Assembly: GCA_036345935.2 (NCBI GenBank)
Contig: JADWOT020000010.1
Span: 11,003,412 to 11,067,411 of the forward strand
DNA from: Taenia hydatigena
Lineage: Eukaryota; Platyhelminthes; Cestoda; Cyclophyllidea; Taeniidae
Direction: 5' to 3'
Length of the DNA: 64,000 nt
Part shown: piece after piece, positions 1-13,513 of the stretch
Numbering within the stretch: the stretch's first letter is position 1
Layout of the letters: the number at the start of each line of letters is the position of its first letter
Program-made: the position numbers and the translations under genes
The notes under the pieces: generated by a model
What the model saw: the letters and a program-made list of their open reading frames with translations, nothing else
Databases searched by the model: none
Told to the model about the DNA's origin: nothing

Positions 1-175
1 CCAGATGGAACCGTTATCTCTGGCTATCCGAATGCACCATATCAGCCCATAAGCAGAGTGAGCTCCACAGCAGTGGAAACATGCACATAACCTCTACAAT
101 GACTACTCAAATGCAGCTGAGGGCTGTCGAGGCGCATCTACAGTCTTGACGTCTTTTACATGCTCCCGGTTTTAC

Positions 176-1625
176 CTTAATACGGCCTGTAATTGCAGTA
201 AAATATGGCACAAGTTCATTGCTCGGCTTAGCACATAGGGACTTTTTTGACAAAACAGTTACGTCGCCCTTGTAATAGGCAGTTTTCATCAGCTTTTGGT
301 CTAACTCATCAAAGCATTAATGATTTAAAAGCCACATCAAGCTAACCATCACAGTGTTCTAATCTCATGCAAGTCTTCACTCTACTGAGTGACACATCGA
401 AAATTAAATTAAAAAATTATGCCTCAAGAATTTCTACGTGGCAGAGAATTTGTAGTTTCAAAAAGTGGTGAAATTAAAAGGTTGTTTCCAAGCGCCCAAT
501 TATTGTGCCGCTGTCTTTATTGCTTAGTTTTCTTCCATAATTCTCACAGTGATTGGCGGCCTCTTTTGGCTTTTGTTACAAGACATCTAAACTTACTCTT
601 TTATACTCTTTGGATGAGTCGGAGGATAGTCACGCGATCGGAGATTAGAGCGGTGAAGAAATAAAACCTCTTCATGAATAAGAACTATTTCACACATCTA
701 AGCAATGTGGATACACTAGTAACCAGCCCATCCTTTCCATCACCATGCATTTTACACCTACAAAATGACTTATCCTCATGTGCAGAGCTATTACCTGCCC
801 TTTTACATGTGTTTTTTTCAGCTGAACAAGCAAGCCTCCTTAAAGTAAACGTATTCGAAAATCGGCATGGCATTAATAAAGTAAAAAAGCTTTAAAACTC
901 ACCTTTAGTGGTAGGCCATTACTTCCCACCCATTTCTTGAACCTATCAATTGGAAACGCCTCGACAAGATTTGACCCATTGAGAGCTTTCAAAGCCGCCA
1001 CTAATTCGAGATTAGTCTTCAGAGGGAACTCTTGACCCACGATGTTGACAAGGTAAGTCCAATTGGGATTCCTCTGTAGCGCCTGCTCTGCACAGATAAA
1101 CTGCGGTCTCAAGACCGACTCATCGCCCCATTCTACAATAGATCGCTTCTCTACCGGTACCAGCTCTACATTTGATCCAAAGCACGCCGCAACACCATTC
1201 ATTGCCTCCTGGAAAGATCGAGACGAGCGAGCGTCCAAATGGATGCAATAGTAATTGTTGACGCGATAGATCATGCGCAGTAACCGGGCAACCTGAAGAA
1301 CGTCTTTATGCACCACTATTGTAAATGCCACATTCATATCACCGTCAGGTCGAGTAATCATGGGAAAGCGTTGTCGAAATGAGAGACAGTTAGAATGATT
1401 AGTTGATGTAATCGCAGAAAAGAATTGCGATTCGTTATTGTTCGAAACATTAAAGGAATGCTTGGTGAGGATAGGAAATGGGCCGTGAGGATCGTGCATC
1501 CTCTGTGAAGGAGAGAAGAGAATAATTAAAAGTGCTCCCACAAAGGTGATTCCCAAGCAGGTTCTAATGGCTCCACCTCTTGGTATGTAACTCATTCGGG
1601 CATAAGATCGGAAGTGATAGGCCAT
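176..1625 (-). CDS. GT14-family (core-2 GlcNAc-transferase-like) glycosyltransferase, 5' part, gene runs off the left edge
   Basis: Type II Golgi glycosyltransferase; family members add N-acetylglucosamine to O-glycans. Exon 1 is 1625-903 (241 codons, phase 0, donor AAG|GTGAGT). It encodes a short cytosolic N-terminus, a membrane anchor at about residues 22-38 (TCLGITFVGALLIILF), a stem with N-x-S/T sites, then the catalytic start: AFTIVVHKD, YYCIHLDARS, SIVEWGDESVLRPQ and VNIVGQEFPLKTNLELV, all typical of GT14. A probable exon 2 is 292-176 (39 codons, phase 0) with AYYKGDVTVLS, which matches the family's W/YKGS...LSR segment and should be followed by a PDE motif that would lie left of the window. 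An AG acceptor sits at 1628-1629, just before the ATG, so a 5'UTR intron or spliced-leader addition is possible. Exon 1 is firm; exon 2 is inferred and its acceptor is weak. The acceptor sugar cannot be told. Confidence 0.75.
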
Positions 1626-1899
1626 ACCTGTTGAAGAAAAGCATTATCACAGGTGTTTTCAGTCCGCATTAGTTCCAAGGAAACTTTTGAAGAGAAACGT
1701 AAAAAGCTATTTAAAAAAATAAACTGCTGAATGATTCTGGCGCGTGGAAGTGTTTTTGTTTTTTTGAACTTTGAAATAGCGCACATCAGAGAGGCGATTA
1801 TTTTAAGCATAAAAGCTGCACTCAGTATCTAGGCTCAAAACAACCATGGATGGCATACATTAAAGGTGTCACATTTGTTGCAGGTAGGAGAAGCTGGGC

Positions 1900-4800
1900 G
1901 TTGAATAGCATGCGATTAAATCAAATCAGAAGTTACTATGTCATGTTTGCCATAGCCTTCATTGAAGACAGGCTTACGACGCATTCATAAAACTACATTA
2001 ACCGAATGTGCTCTTTCACCTCCCCAAATTTTCGTCCCACGCTGATGGGGTGCCGTGGTCGACCCAGTTTGTGTGATACGGCCGCTGTGATGGTCACATC
2101 TAAGGTCGCGGATTAATGCAGCTTAGCATTCCTACATTATCCGGAACAATCGTTGCTCCTGCATCAAAAATCAACCTATATCTTGTCCAAAACCTATCCG
2201 TCACACGTGTTTATTTCTACACAATAAGACTAGTCCTTGTGGCGCTCTAAATCAGCCCGCAAATGTTTCACTTTCCTTCTGACTTCGTTTAAATCTTAAG
2301 CAACTCTTTCAGTTTTGTTACTTTGCATGATTTCCTGCAAGCATTCTAGGTCCACCGTAAATGTTACAATTCGAGATCGTGCTTTACCACTGTTACAACA
2401 GCACTGGGTTTGCAAACAACATTTGCATGAAATCTAATGCTTAGGGGAATTTTTGTCCACATTTTTTATTTTTCATTAAAGTTTTTTGACAAGCTGTAGA
2501 CTACAATGATGAGTTTATTAAGCAAGAAATAAATTATTCCAATGCATAAGTTAAGAAACAAAGTGTGCACTTACTTATGTGGAGACAACTTCAAACGTTG
2601 ACTAGGTCGTGTTGCCTAACTTCATATTGCATACATATACACACACACACACACACACGCACACACATTTCGTGCTCAAGGTGTTATGACGATTGGTTAG
2701 TCAGGAGATGCTCGTGGGCCGGGCGTTCGCTGTAGGCATATCACGTTTGCAGCACGCCTTTCGACGATACCATCAAATCAAATCACGCTTACATTTTACT
2801 CACCTCAGAGGCCTGGTGCCTTCGCCTTTCGATTGGTGAACATGGTGCTCCACTGATGTACATTTACCTCACCTACTAAAAGTAGGTTGCCTCTGATACT
2901 AGGAACACCGACTAGAATTCTTTTGCGAGTTCACTGTTCTGTTTAGTCTTTTGGCTATTTGTCAGAATACCATACGGAAATGTACTATCGCCTAGCTGCC
3001 TACATTTCTACCTCTCAAATTTGTGTTAAACGAAGTTGGTGGCAATTCGTACTCCTTCCTCGAGCACCACACCAAAGGCCTAGAATTGCAACAGCGAAAT
3101 TTCGAGTAAAATGTTCGAATTGTGTGGAAGAAAAGGTTTCTGAGTGTTCCATCAGATTACTAAAAGTGCTTGCCAGTTTATGGCAAGGCCTCGGCTTTAC
3201 TTGCAGGAGATCTGATAGCATCAGATATATGCCCAACTGCCCACTGACACTCAGCTATTGTGATCCTTGCTATTTTCTTCAGTTATAAAATCCACACAGC
3301 ATAGGATGCCAATCAAGACCAACGTGGTTTGACCTTTGACGTGTTCACAAGACCTCCAAAACTTTTGTTACTCTGGTGTTGATATGTCACACCGCTATTG
3401 ATCCAGTAATACCAAAATTGACACGCGAACAACTTTCAGTACTTTTTCACCAGGCTAATGTGGCACTTTGCTCACACCTGAAGGCAAATTATGCCCGCCT
3501 CCTTAAGTAAACAACAATAAACTCAAAAGATTGACGATTTGACCCCAACCCTTTTCATCTCATGCAAACATGCCATCTTTAGCTTGCTTGTAAACTCACT
3601 GCCTTACATTAAGTTGGAGAATTTTTTGATTGGCTCTCTTTAAGCTATTCACTCACTGTCCCACGGTCCCAGAACACACTCACACACACACACCCTTTCG
3701 TTCTCAGAAGACTCGGCTTGCTTTGTGTGATAGACTGAATTGGACTTGGTTGTTGAATGGTTTGATGAAAACCAGATAATAATCGGAGCTGAGATGTATC
3801 TATTCTGATAGGAGAGGGAGTGAATGTGCATTGTCTTTAATGCCACTTCTCCAAGCGATGTTTGGACACTGTTGATGGCGCTTGATGGGCCGTTGAAAAT
3901 AAGTAATGTAGATGCAGAAGTGATTTAGGCTAAAGTCAAGTCATTTCATAAGCAAGAGAGCATCTGTTTAATGGGTAGGATCTATCAAGAACCCGTCTGA
4001 AGGTCTTCGCATTCTTCTCCAACAACAAAATGTGCATATTCGGTTGCCCCATTACTTTGTTTACTCACGCTTTGTACTTATTAAAGATGAGTAAAGCAAA
4101 CTGTCGAATTTTTTCCGCATTAATAACACAGCCCAAAGCGGTATTTTAGTTTATTTTACTGCCGAATTTCTGTGCTCAAACAGCAATCATATTTCACACT
4201 TTTCCGCTCCAAGGTAACTTTTATGGCAGCCACTTCTCCGTGTCCACTGATGGAAGGGTTCGATAGTTTGCCACACTTATTATCGGTTCTTTCCTATCTT
4301 AACATTTTCAAGAGCGTCTCTTCCGTAAGTTACCACGCCAGTTTTTCCTGTAAAAGTTTAAAAGGTGCACTATTTAGTAGATCTGTCGTTACCTTTACGT
4401 AATAGAATACAGCCTTGAAGGCTAGAGGGAGATTATCTTAGCAACTTAATAGCTGTGTAAGGAAAAAAATCCTTCTTGGCTGTCGATAGCTTCCCACTCT
4501 ATGATGCGAGACTCTCAGCCATAAAACGGCAATAATATCAAAGGAGACTTGTTGCTCGATACTCGAATGAATCCTAACGGTGTGCAAACCAGTGGCATGT
4601 CAATCATCCGTGGTGCAGGACGTCTCAAGTAACTCTTGATCTCTGTACCTTCCGCACTCTGAGACCTTGAGTTTGTTTGCTCTAGTTGTCATTTTTGTGA
4701 CGAAAGTCGCTATAAATGTACAAAAATTATAAGTTAATTTTGATTTTAATGACAGCAACTGTTCAGTGCTTTCCCTGTCCCACATTCTACTTGCAGTCTC

Positions 4801-7800
4801 ACATTCGATATCCAGGACGTCGTTATGTAACAATGTCCTCACCTCAGCTATTAAACGCCTCGTCTGTGCATTGGTAGAGTTGGCTACCAAGCATTCCCTG
4901 AAACGGCGCTTGTTGACTGTTAACCACGAAATTATTAGCTAATTTTCACGTGTCGTTTGTGTTTTCCGCATACTGGGGCTGCATAATCTCTTGTGAAATT
5001 AGTGGCAAGCTTTCGAGAAAAGCCTTGTGGCTTTTATAGCGCTGTACTTCCATCTTCATTCTAGAACATGTATATTTCCACTTCCAGCTAAAAGTGACTG
5101 TCAATTCCATTCAGTGAGCCATTAAAAAGTTCCCTTTTTTTTTCCTCCATGAACTTCCTCTTAACTACTTTACTTTCCCGCATAAAAAGTCCTTGTCTTT
5201 AGTGCATAGGTCTTTCTATGCCTGGACTTTACCCTATAAAGTCTGTTGGAATCAAGTCAAAGTCGTCATATAAGCGCACGAAGCAATTAAATAATTTGAC
5301 TGTTTAATTCACATTTTGACCTGCAGCTTGCGTATTCTTTGCCATATTACGCCTTAAAATTCAAGCAATAAACTTGGCATTTTGCGCTGTCTGGTGGGCT
5401 TGCCTACCGCCGTTGATGTTGTCGCATCGTGCCACAGCGCAAGTGAATGACACTTCGACCGCACTTTATTCTTTTATATATTTCATTAGCTCGTAGTATG
5501 ACATTGGTATACGAAGGTGAAAATGCTTTAAAGTGTTGTTTTAGTCCGTTAAATGCAATGGATCATGGGCTTTGCATGTTTACTGTCACTGTTCTAATGC
5601 GTATGTGTGTATGTGCATCCGAATGTTTACTGCGTCAAACAGTCCTTTTCTCGTAGCGAATTCGGTCTTGTGTGAAGGGAATTGCAAATGGCCCTTCGCA
5701 GTTAGTCGATTGGATGAACTTCGTAGGGCCAGTACCTCTTTTTCGGAGGCACCTCCTCATAGAAGCCTTGGGGGTAGTACTCATCGCGTTCCTTCAGTCG
5801 CGAACTGCTCCGTCGATGGCCATCGAGGCAGATCGCCTCGCATTCTCTGCGAGTCCTGAAGCTGTTCAGCTTTGAATTGCATGAACTCCATCCACTCCAA
5901 ATGCACCGATTGAGGAGGTGATTGTAGACATAGTTTGGACGGTAGTACCAGCAGTTTGCAGTCTGTAGCTGTGGTCTGCATATTGGCGGAACCTCTACAA
6001 ATAAATCGCATCACAGACTTTACCACCTCTTTCTGCACCAAAACCCGCAGACCCATTTGGATTTTCGTTTCAAAATGACTAAATAGGGTGACTTTTAATT
6101 CATCCAAATTTGATTTCCACGAGTCTCCACCTTATCATTGAAAAACACAAGTTCACATTGGTTGTTTCAGCACACACGTTCCATAATCTGATTCACAGAT
6201 TAATTATTCTATCTTGACCCAACGTAACAAAACTAAATTTATAATGCCTTTAGTTAAAATGTGGTCAAGCTTTTAACATTATTGACAGCCGGTAGTTCGC
6301 CACTAACTCTATTGAAAGAGGACCGCTGTGTTCCATAATACTGCGAGCTTTTAAGGTCTGTCACATACGATTTACTATTTTTAATTTGTTTTAAACTGAA
6401 AAAAAACTGTTTTGTAATCCATAGAGGTAACTTCCTACGTCGATATTCCGCATCAAGTTTGTCCGTAATCACGTGGCTTCGAAAATACAAACATTTGAGG
6501 ATGAACAACTTAAAATTACAGTAAATAAGATGTGAAATGAACCTAAAGTGGTATAGAGGGAGATACTTTAAAAACGGGTTTGCATTTACTCACCGAAACT
6601 CTCAAAAGACGATGCCAAACCAAAGAAGAGAAGACAGAAAAGCCAATGAGTCACTTGAAGAAGCATGCTTCGCAAAAGGAAAAACTGTCCAGCCTCGGAG
6701 GAAAGGGACCTTTTATTGTATCGCACTCGACCAATCAGGGGAGAGGTGAAGGCACCACTTCCGCCGTCCATCTCAGGTCACGTGACGTTGTTTACACAGA
6801 CTGTATGCCGTTTTGGGCTTAATTCTTCTTCGCCTTCTAAGCAAATAATATTTATTGTCTTGTGCACACGAACCTTAAAGTGTGATTCCCCAACCCAAAG
6901 GTTGGGCAAACTTTGCCTGCTAAAAGAAAAGCGTAAATGCTTCATCACTTGGAAAAGTTCGGTCTACTTACAGCAAAATCAGAGTATTTGTTTTATTTCA
7001 AATTTGGCAATGGAATTGTGTAAGGAGACGATGCGAAAAGGTAAGCATTTCAAAGACCCGTGATTATGGACAACCAAATCGGCATACATGTCGATGAAGT
7101 GGGCAATAACTAGGCAAAAGCTTTATCGCAGTTCGGGAGCGTGCAGTAATAGGGAGTGGGCGGTCCTTCATCTAGAAGGCGACTTTATTTTCAAGTGGAA
7201 GAGAGCAGAGGATTCCCTGATGCAAAATGGGTTGAAGTGGAGGCGTTTTGTAATAAGCACGGCCATCGCATCTCTCTCGATCACCAACTAGCTTCAATCT
7301 CCTTGGCATTCCTCCTATCTAATGAAGCTCGAATTTGGCCAAAGAGTTTCTCATTAGCAGCATTTGGAATGCCAGCGAAGTAGCTACTACCTTTCAGGGA
7401 TACAATCGGTATCAGGTATTTCGCGGTAGTCAGTTTTGTTTGGCCTACGTGAGATAAATATACCCTGCCTCTCAGTGGTAACTTGTCTTATGAGCGTGGT
7501 CAGTCTGGGTAATAGCTTCGACTAAAGACTGCCACAGTGCTGTTGGGCTAGAGTTTGAGAATGGCACTTCTGCTTTTTGACCTTCTCAAATTACTTTGGG
7601 AATTAATCGTGATCTCCTTTAGAAGCATGGTTAGCGTTTGGGCAAAGTCATTAAACCTAAAACTCGACGATGCCTTCCTTTGTTCTTGAACAAAGGTCGT
7701 CGTTCCACCAAATGTAGTTTACTGCTTTTTGAAAGAGTAATTTAAATGCCTACTGCAATTGCTTTATAACGATGATTCGGCTTTTGGTGCCAAGTTTTAG

Positions 7801-10500
7801 CGAGGTCACCGATCTCTTTGAACTGTTCTGTGCTAAAGTCTTCGTGTATTTTATGGCCACTTGGCATTTCACTTTCCTCTTTAAAACGGTTATATTCCGG
7901 ATTCGTTAATAATCATGACAGAGGTTAATGATTATCCTTCCCATGCTCTTTGGATCACCACTGAGGATCGAAAATTGACGCTGCACGGTGTAGCTCCTCT
8001 AGTTGCTGGTCTGCATCTGTTCAACATCACTTGGAATGCTTAAGGAATATTTAAAAGTAAACAATTTAGACTTAATCAAGCAACAAATTGGTGGCTTTAC
8101 TCCAGCACAAGGAACGGGTATAATGATACCTATTTGACTCAATATTAAGACAAAAGTCAGAGTGTTCTCCGACCCTCATTTGGCCTAACCACCTCATTGG
8201 TTACCAGTGCTCTAGAATATCGCGTTGTGATTAGTCTGAAAGCATGAATAAGTGTTTAAATGTTAATTGGACGGTCTACCTCAATAATGCTTCACATCTG
8301 TGGCTGTCGGCGAATCAGAAGGTTGTTTGAACGGAATGATGGCTTATTATTTGATAAACTGTTTAGGTCGAAGCTTGGAACAGCCAGTCGCCAAATTTGT
8401 GAATTTTGCAAAAAAATTCCTTAAAAATACTGCCAAATAAACCACTTTTTTAAATGTTCCACAAGCGTACTATCTACATCTAAAACCACATCACAATTTT
8501 TAGTTATTCTATTGCATTGTATTCTATATTATATAACCTTCGTATGGGTGCCGAAAAGTGCACCAACCACTTCCCACATCGAATCCTCTTGCCAAGGCTA
8601 AAGCATCAGTGTTTGAAGGAGAGGAGGAATGTGGGCATCACATGCTAGTCCATCATGAAGGAAGCAGCGGACATAACAAATTCCCGTTTTATTTTTACTA
8701 ATTTACTGCACGCTTGTCAAGTGCCTGAAACGGGGTTCGCTTCCTCTCCATCAGCCCTATTCCAGGACCTCTCATACCAAATTTGGATGCATTTGAGGAA
8801 TCGCCATGACTTGATTCACTGCTTAATCAATTTGCCTCTGCAAATTTTGACAACTTGTAGCGTGAATTTGCACCAGTCCATTAATGAGGCAAAGAAATTC
8901 CCGTCAAGCAACTAAATCTATCATAAATTTTTGCGCGTAAAGGGCTGAAGACCTATAGAAGTACAACCTACACTTGAAGTCGAAACACAAAAAAGTGCGG
9001 CATTCATTTTTGGCAGACAGAATAAAAAAAATCAGTCAAGGGATGTATTTTTGGATAGAAGGTTGGCACATCCGCTCTAGCAGTCACGTATCACAATCAC
9101 AATGCGAGTAGGTGGCATCAAAATGAAATTCGGTCTTTCGGATTTTACCTTCTTTGTTATTTATCCCTAAAGGACGGAAAATGGAGAAGTGAACGACGAT
9201 TATTCATCCAGATTAAAGAAAACATCTGTAGGTTGTGCTGATTAAAGTGTGGTGATTTGAGTCTGTAAGAATCACTCCTTGCATAGGGGCCAGCAGTTCT
9301 TTTGGAACAAGGTTATTCATCGTCTCTATTTGCCTATTCTCTTCCCAGCATATGTTCGGGCACTTTTTGACCATGCGCGACAGCTGCCTATCCTGTGTCA
9401 CTTTAAAAGGGGATTTGGTGCCGAAGCGTTTCATCTTCTAGGAGACGCTTCTCAGTTTGGTCCCGTCGTCACCAAAGTGAACATCGACATCACTTGTGGA
9501 AGGAGGTGGCATTCAAGATGTTCACCGAATCAGAGGATTGGGTGAACATGGTAAAATTGTAGGAGGAAGTAATTACGACATTATTTGAATACTGAACTCT
9601 AAAGTGACTTATTCACTTTTATAGGCTCCAAAAGCCGTTTCTTAGCCAGCGCAAACGCTTCCTCCTCATGACTCAAAAAAGGAAAGTAGAAATTTTCTAA
9701 GGATTTACAAGTGGTTCTTTTGTTAATTAATTCAACTTGCCATTTGTGCAGTCATATCGCATGCATTTGAAGTGGAAATACGTCCTTATTTTCCCATCAG
9801 CTAAAATACCTCAATAAACTCACCAACTCCCTCCCGCAACATGAAAGGGTTTATCCCTCCACCGTTATTTTGCGTGCCATTTGCAAAGGTCATTGATCTC
9901 ATCCAGATCAGAGACGCGTTTCGGGATAAGGATCTGGCAAAACTGAAAATGGCTCTGTTGCCTCTTCTATGCTCTGTGACTCACAAAACTACTCTATGCG
10001 CTTCTTGATTATTATTAACGGGAGTAATTTTTGATGTTCTCGCGTTTCAACTGATTCCTGAGTTGGATGTAGGCATTCATTTAAGGTTTTTAGCCAGTGC
10101 TCCAAAACAAAATATTAGCATTAAGAACTCTGTTTGTCCAGAATCCATGACATGTTGAGACATGCCACTTTTATTTTGGTACATAAATTAGAAGGTTTAT
10201 CTATCCAAGCCAGTGTATCAACATACGCTTTGTAAATAATAGGTAATCTGTTTCTTAGCATTTCCCAATCCACATTTATTTCAGCTTTGGTATTCAGTCA
10301 AGATTTGTGAGCCCTTTATTGTCCTTACACCACTATAGCAATGTCTCGTGCTTCATATTGCAGTCATTCCCAAGAAGGAAATTCAGGATATCTAGCGTTA
10401 GATATGCTTTTTTTCTGTGGAAGTTCTACAGTTTTTATGGATCCCCTCTTATCTTGCACACATAAAAAGATGTTCTCGCTTGATCTTTTATAGCCTTTTA
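1900..10500. other. Gene-poor stretch with no supported gene
   Basis: About 8.6 kb without an exon I can support. Open frames here are short, overlap on both strands and lack recognisable domains or good splice context. The stretch holds short CA tracts near 2639-2667 and 3676-3693. It may contain distal regulatory DNA or decayed repeats; nothing specific is recognised. Confidence 0.4.
2639..2667. repeat. (CA)n microsatellite
   Basis: A run of CA dinucleotides with one CG interruption, directly visible. No associated gene. Confidence 0.9.
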
Positions 10501-10569
10501 TCGACTCTCATGCATTTGGATAGAGAAAACGTATGTCGTTTCAGAATTAGGTTACCACAAAGACTAGCA

Positions 10570-10575
10570 TTTATT
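10570..10575 (-). terminator. Poly(A) signal AATAAA overlapping the Kunitz stop codon
   Basis: On the minus strand the last codons read AAA TAA ATG, so AATAAA spans the TAA stop. Cleavage 10-30 nt further on would leave a very short 3'UTR. Confidence 0.55.
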
Positions 10576-11024
10576 TGAACCTCATATAACATCTATTCAT
10601 GCACTCGTTGTAGGTGAAGAAGTTATTTCTGTTGCCGCGACATCCACTGTACACAAACCGACGACATTCATCTGTTTCGGAGTCATAACCGTAGCGCAGA
10701 AAGTAGCCTCGGCATCGTCCAGAGCTAATCGGAAGATTGCATCGGTTGATGTAACTCATTTTTCCTGCAGAAGGCAATAATCAGCATCAATAACAATTTC
10801 TGCTCAGAACATATTACTAATCTTTTGTAAGTAGAAATAGTTGGCCCATTAAGTAGTCTACTAAGGGTGAAGCTGATAAAACATTAATTTTTTGCTGCGC
10901 TTTAGCGTTATGCATATGAAAAGGGATTTACGAGGTTACCTCTACAGTAGCCTAGGCTGAGCATGGAGGTCACGAGGAAAGCAAATAAAATGGCGCTCAT
11001 TAACCCATGGAGCGTCCGAAACAT
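10571..11024 (-). CDS. Secreted single-domain Kunitz-type protease inhibitor
   Basis: Two exons: 11024-10940 and 10764-10571, intron 10939-10765 (donor GAG|GTAACC, acceptor CTGCAG|GAAAA), reading frame kept. Exon 1 gives a signal peptide (MFRTLHGLMSAILFAFLVTS plus a small-residue tail). Exon 2 carries one Kunitz domain with six cysteines in the usual order: RCNLP, SGRCRGYFLRYGYD, CRRFVYSGCRGNRNNF and a closing CMNRC. The residue after the second cysteine (P1) is Arg, predicting a trypsin-like serine protease target. The mature protein is only slightly longer than the domain, as in the single-domain secreted Kunitz families of tapeworms. A TATA box lies about 45 nt upstream of the ATG and AATAAA overlaps the stop codon, so the transcript has very short untranslated ends. 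Some Kunitz proteins block ion channels instead; that cannot be excluded. Confidence 0.92.
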
Positions 11025-11067
11025 GGTCGCGAATTCAGGTCACAGTTGGGGCCAGCAACAACGCTCC

Positions 11068-11075
11068 TTCTTATA
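11068..11075 (-). promoter_or_regulatory. TATA box of the Kunitz gene
   Basis: Minus-strand GGGGTATAAGAAGG lies about 45 nt upstream of the Kunitz start codon. The usual spacing of about 30 nt to the start site would give a 5'UTR of only about 15-20 nt. This is the clearest core promoter in the window. Confidence 0.6.
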
Positions 11076-11089
11076 CCCCGCCTTGGGAT

Positions 11090-13320
11090 ACTTCCGGCTA
11101 TCGGAAGTGCCATTTTAACCAATTTAAGAGTTTTTGTAGGCGGTGTTTATTTTTGGATGACGATTTAATCGTTTATACCATTTGAAGAGCGCAGTTTTGG
11201 AAGCTTATGCGCTTAAGCTTCGCTTTGTTGGCACAGCGAATTTTAATGCTTCCTATGGCAATTAAATGGACTTTTAAATGCCCACTGGTTGTAATTGATA
11301 CATTTTTGCTTTAAAGGTTTGCCAAAATACAATAATTATCTTATTTTGTAGGAAAACTTGATTTAATTTTTATGGCCTCGAGTAAGATGGAACAAATTGT
11401 CCTGTTTTTTGGGGCTTGTTTAACTCCCGGATCTGATAACTTTATTGATGTCTGCAAAATATTAGGTTTGTAGACAAATTTTTGCAGTTCCAGATACGAC
11501 ATCTAGTTCAAAATTTCGCTTCTGAAAACTTAACCCTGAAACGGGGCTGAGAGCACTGTGATTTCGTTGGCAGGTCATCATCTCAATCGAAAACATTTCT
11601 GAATTAGGTTAACTTTATGGGATGCTTATCATTGGTGCTAAATATTGACAAGTTTTCTCAGATGGGTTTTTCCTACTAAAATTCTTAAAAGATTTATCTT
11701 CTGCTGGACTCTCTTTTATCCATAAAAGTAGACAATTTGCTAGGGCACCCATGGGATTAATGAGCATGCCTGACATGCGGTAGAAGTTTGAATGAGGTTT
11801 CTTTCCTTGAATCTCAACTGGTTAGAAGTACCTACTAGCTTTTATCCCGGGTAATTACTGAACCGTACGTAGTTTTGTTTAATTTAGCAGAATCTATGCG
11901 TCGGAATTGACGTTTTTGGTTCCGATGAATGCCCACTCAGCTCAACCTCAATCTTTTTACTCCTTTCAGTCCCTAGGAACAATTTGAGGGTGTTAGGACT
12001 ACCAGACGTGTTTACTCGATTAACAGTTGGTATGGCACCTACTGATAACAGCAATGGTGAATGAGATTTTCAGTTAGGTTTGTTTCAAGGCCGTTCGAAA
12101 GTTGTTAATGCTGCATTAGATGTGGGATCCCTGATTACACATATTATCCCATAAGTAGCATCCAATTAGCAAGTAATAATGGGCTTGCGTGTGTTAATTT
12201 GAGGAACATGATGTGAAAAGATTTGAAATACCTTCGGCTGTGAATGCTTTTTGGTACTGTTCCGGAGTCTGGTTGACGTGACCCATTGAAAACTATTGGC
12301 ATCGTGGAAACTCTAATTGCGGTTTTGTTCCTTTTCACACCATAAAGTCACCTCCCAGATGCCTTGTAGTCCAAATGCATTTGGTTTGGCCCTCCCTTTT
12401 CCTGCCTTATATCTGGTGCTGATGGGAATTTCCCATGTCTTGTATGCTTATCACATTGAAGGAACAATTATCGTTTGCAATCTGCGTCCCATACTCGCCT
12501 CACACTACCAAAACTGCCATCATTCCTCAGGGCTTAATAGTTTACAGGTCTGATTCATTGGAGCAAATACGCGCAATACATGATTTCAATGCTCTCAAAG
12601 GGGTGGTAAACTTACGTTCTTTACCGGCCGCCTTTCTTACGTGAATTACAGCAGTTTATTGAGGTTTACTTGCTTCTTACTGCATAAGTCGTCACAGCTT
12701 CTGTGCCAACGGCATAAGGCCGATTTTCTATGAGTTTATTGTAAAGCCACATTAAATTGGTATGTATTACGCAAGTACGTTTGTTGTTTTATACTCTCAG
12801 TTTTGGTAAAGAGGCCACTCAAATTATCCATCGGGCCATGCTGTGATCAATTCATTTCGGTTCGCCTCCATTAACAGCCCATTAGACCTATTAGTAACCA
12901 TTCAAAAATGTTGATTATACACAGAAAAAACTGTACAGACTTTAATTAGCTGGTCCTGTTCATGTCATCACAATTAAAGAAAATGCCACAAAGAAATGGG
13001 GAATAGGTGGGTAGGCTGAACTCAAACAATGATTTAGAGAAGAATTTTAATTTCATAGGACGAAATCGCAATTCATACAATCCAGATTTCAAATTGGAAC
13101 TAGTTCACACAGCTGTTATTTCTTAATCCAAATAGATTTCGCATGCCTTTAAAAAGACATGGAACAAAAAGTAAGTTGTTTAAGCTTTTTCTTAAAGCAA
13201 TTATTGAAGAAAATCTAAACTCGACATAGACTTGAAAATATTGACGCCTTAAACTAGTTTGATGCCGAACATAGACAAGTCTTTTAACATACTAGAAGTC
13301 TAATGACCAACTTTTGTGAA
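11090..13320. other. Intergenic, AT-rich, no supported gene
   Basis: Short overlapping frames only, none with a domain or convincing splice sites. It ends at the target-site duplication of the TRIM element at 13322. Confidence 0.4.
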
Positions 13321-13326
13321 GCATAT

Positions 13327-13513
13327 TGTAATACTTTGTTTGTTTGAACTGCCGATTTCGGTCAGGACCACAGAGGTATCCATATTTCCTTAGCTGCATA
13401 GGCTGGCCTCCAGGCCATGCCAGCGGCTCATTTCCCTCTGTCAGCTTTTACACATATATTTTACTCCAGTATTCTGCCTTCCTTTGCCTTCAAGGAAGCC
13501 TCAGAAAGCTACA
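13327..13513 (+). repeat. 5' LTR of the older TRIM
   Basis: 187-bp repeat, TGTAATACTTTG at the start and AGCTACA at the end, alignable along its length with the right-hand repeat and with the LTRs near 41 and 52 kb. Confidence 0.9.

Noticed and set aside
1..90. Plus-strand frame PDGTVISGYPNAPYQPI... ending in a stop at 88-90
   Set aside because: Could be the last exon of a gene to the left, but it is only 29 codons with no recognisable family, and the probable gene here is on the other strand.
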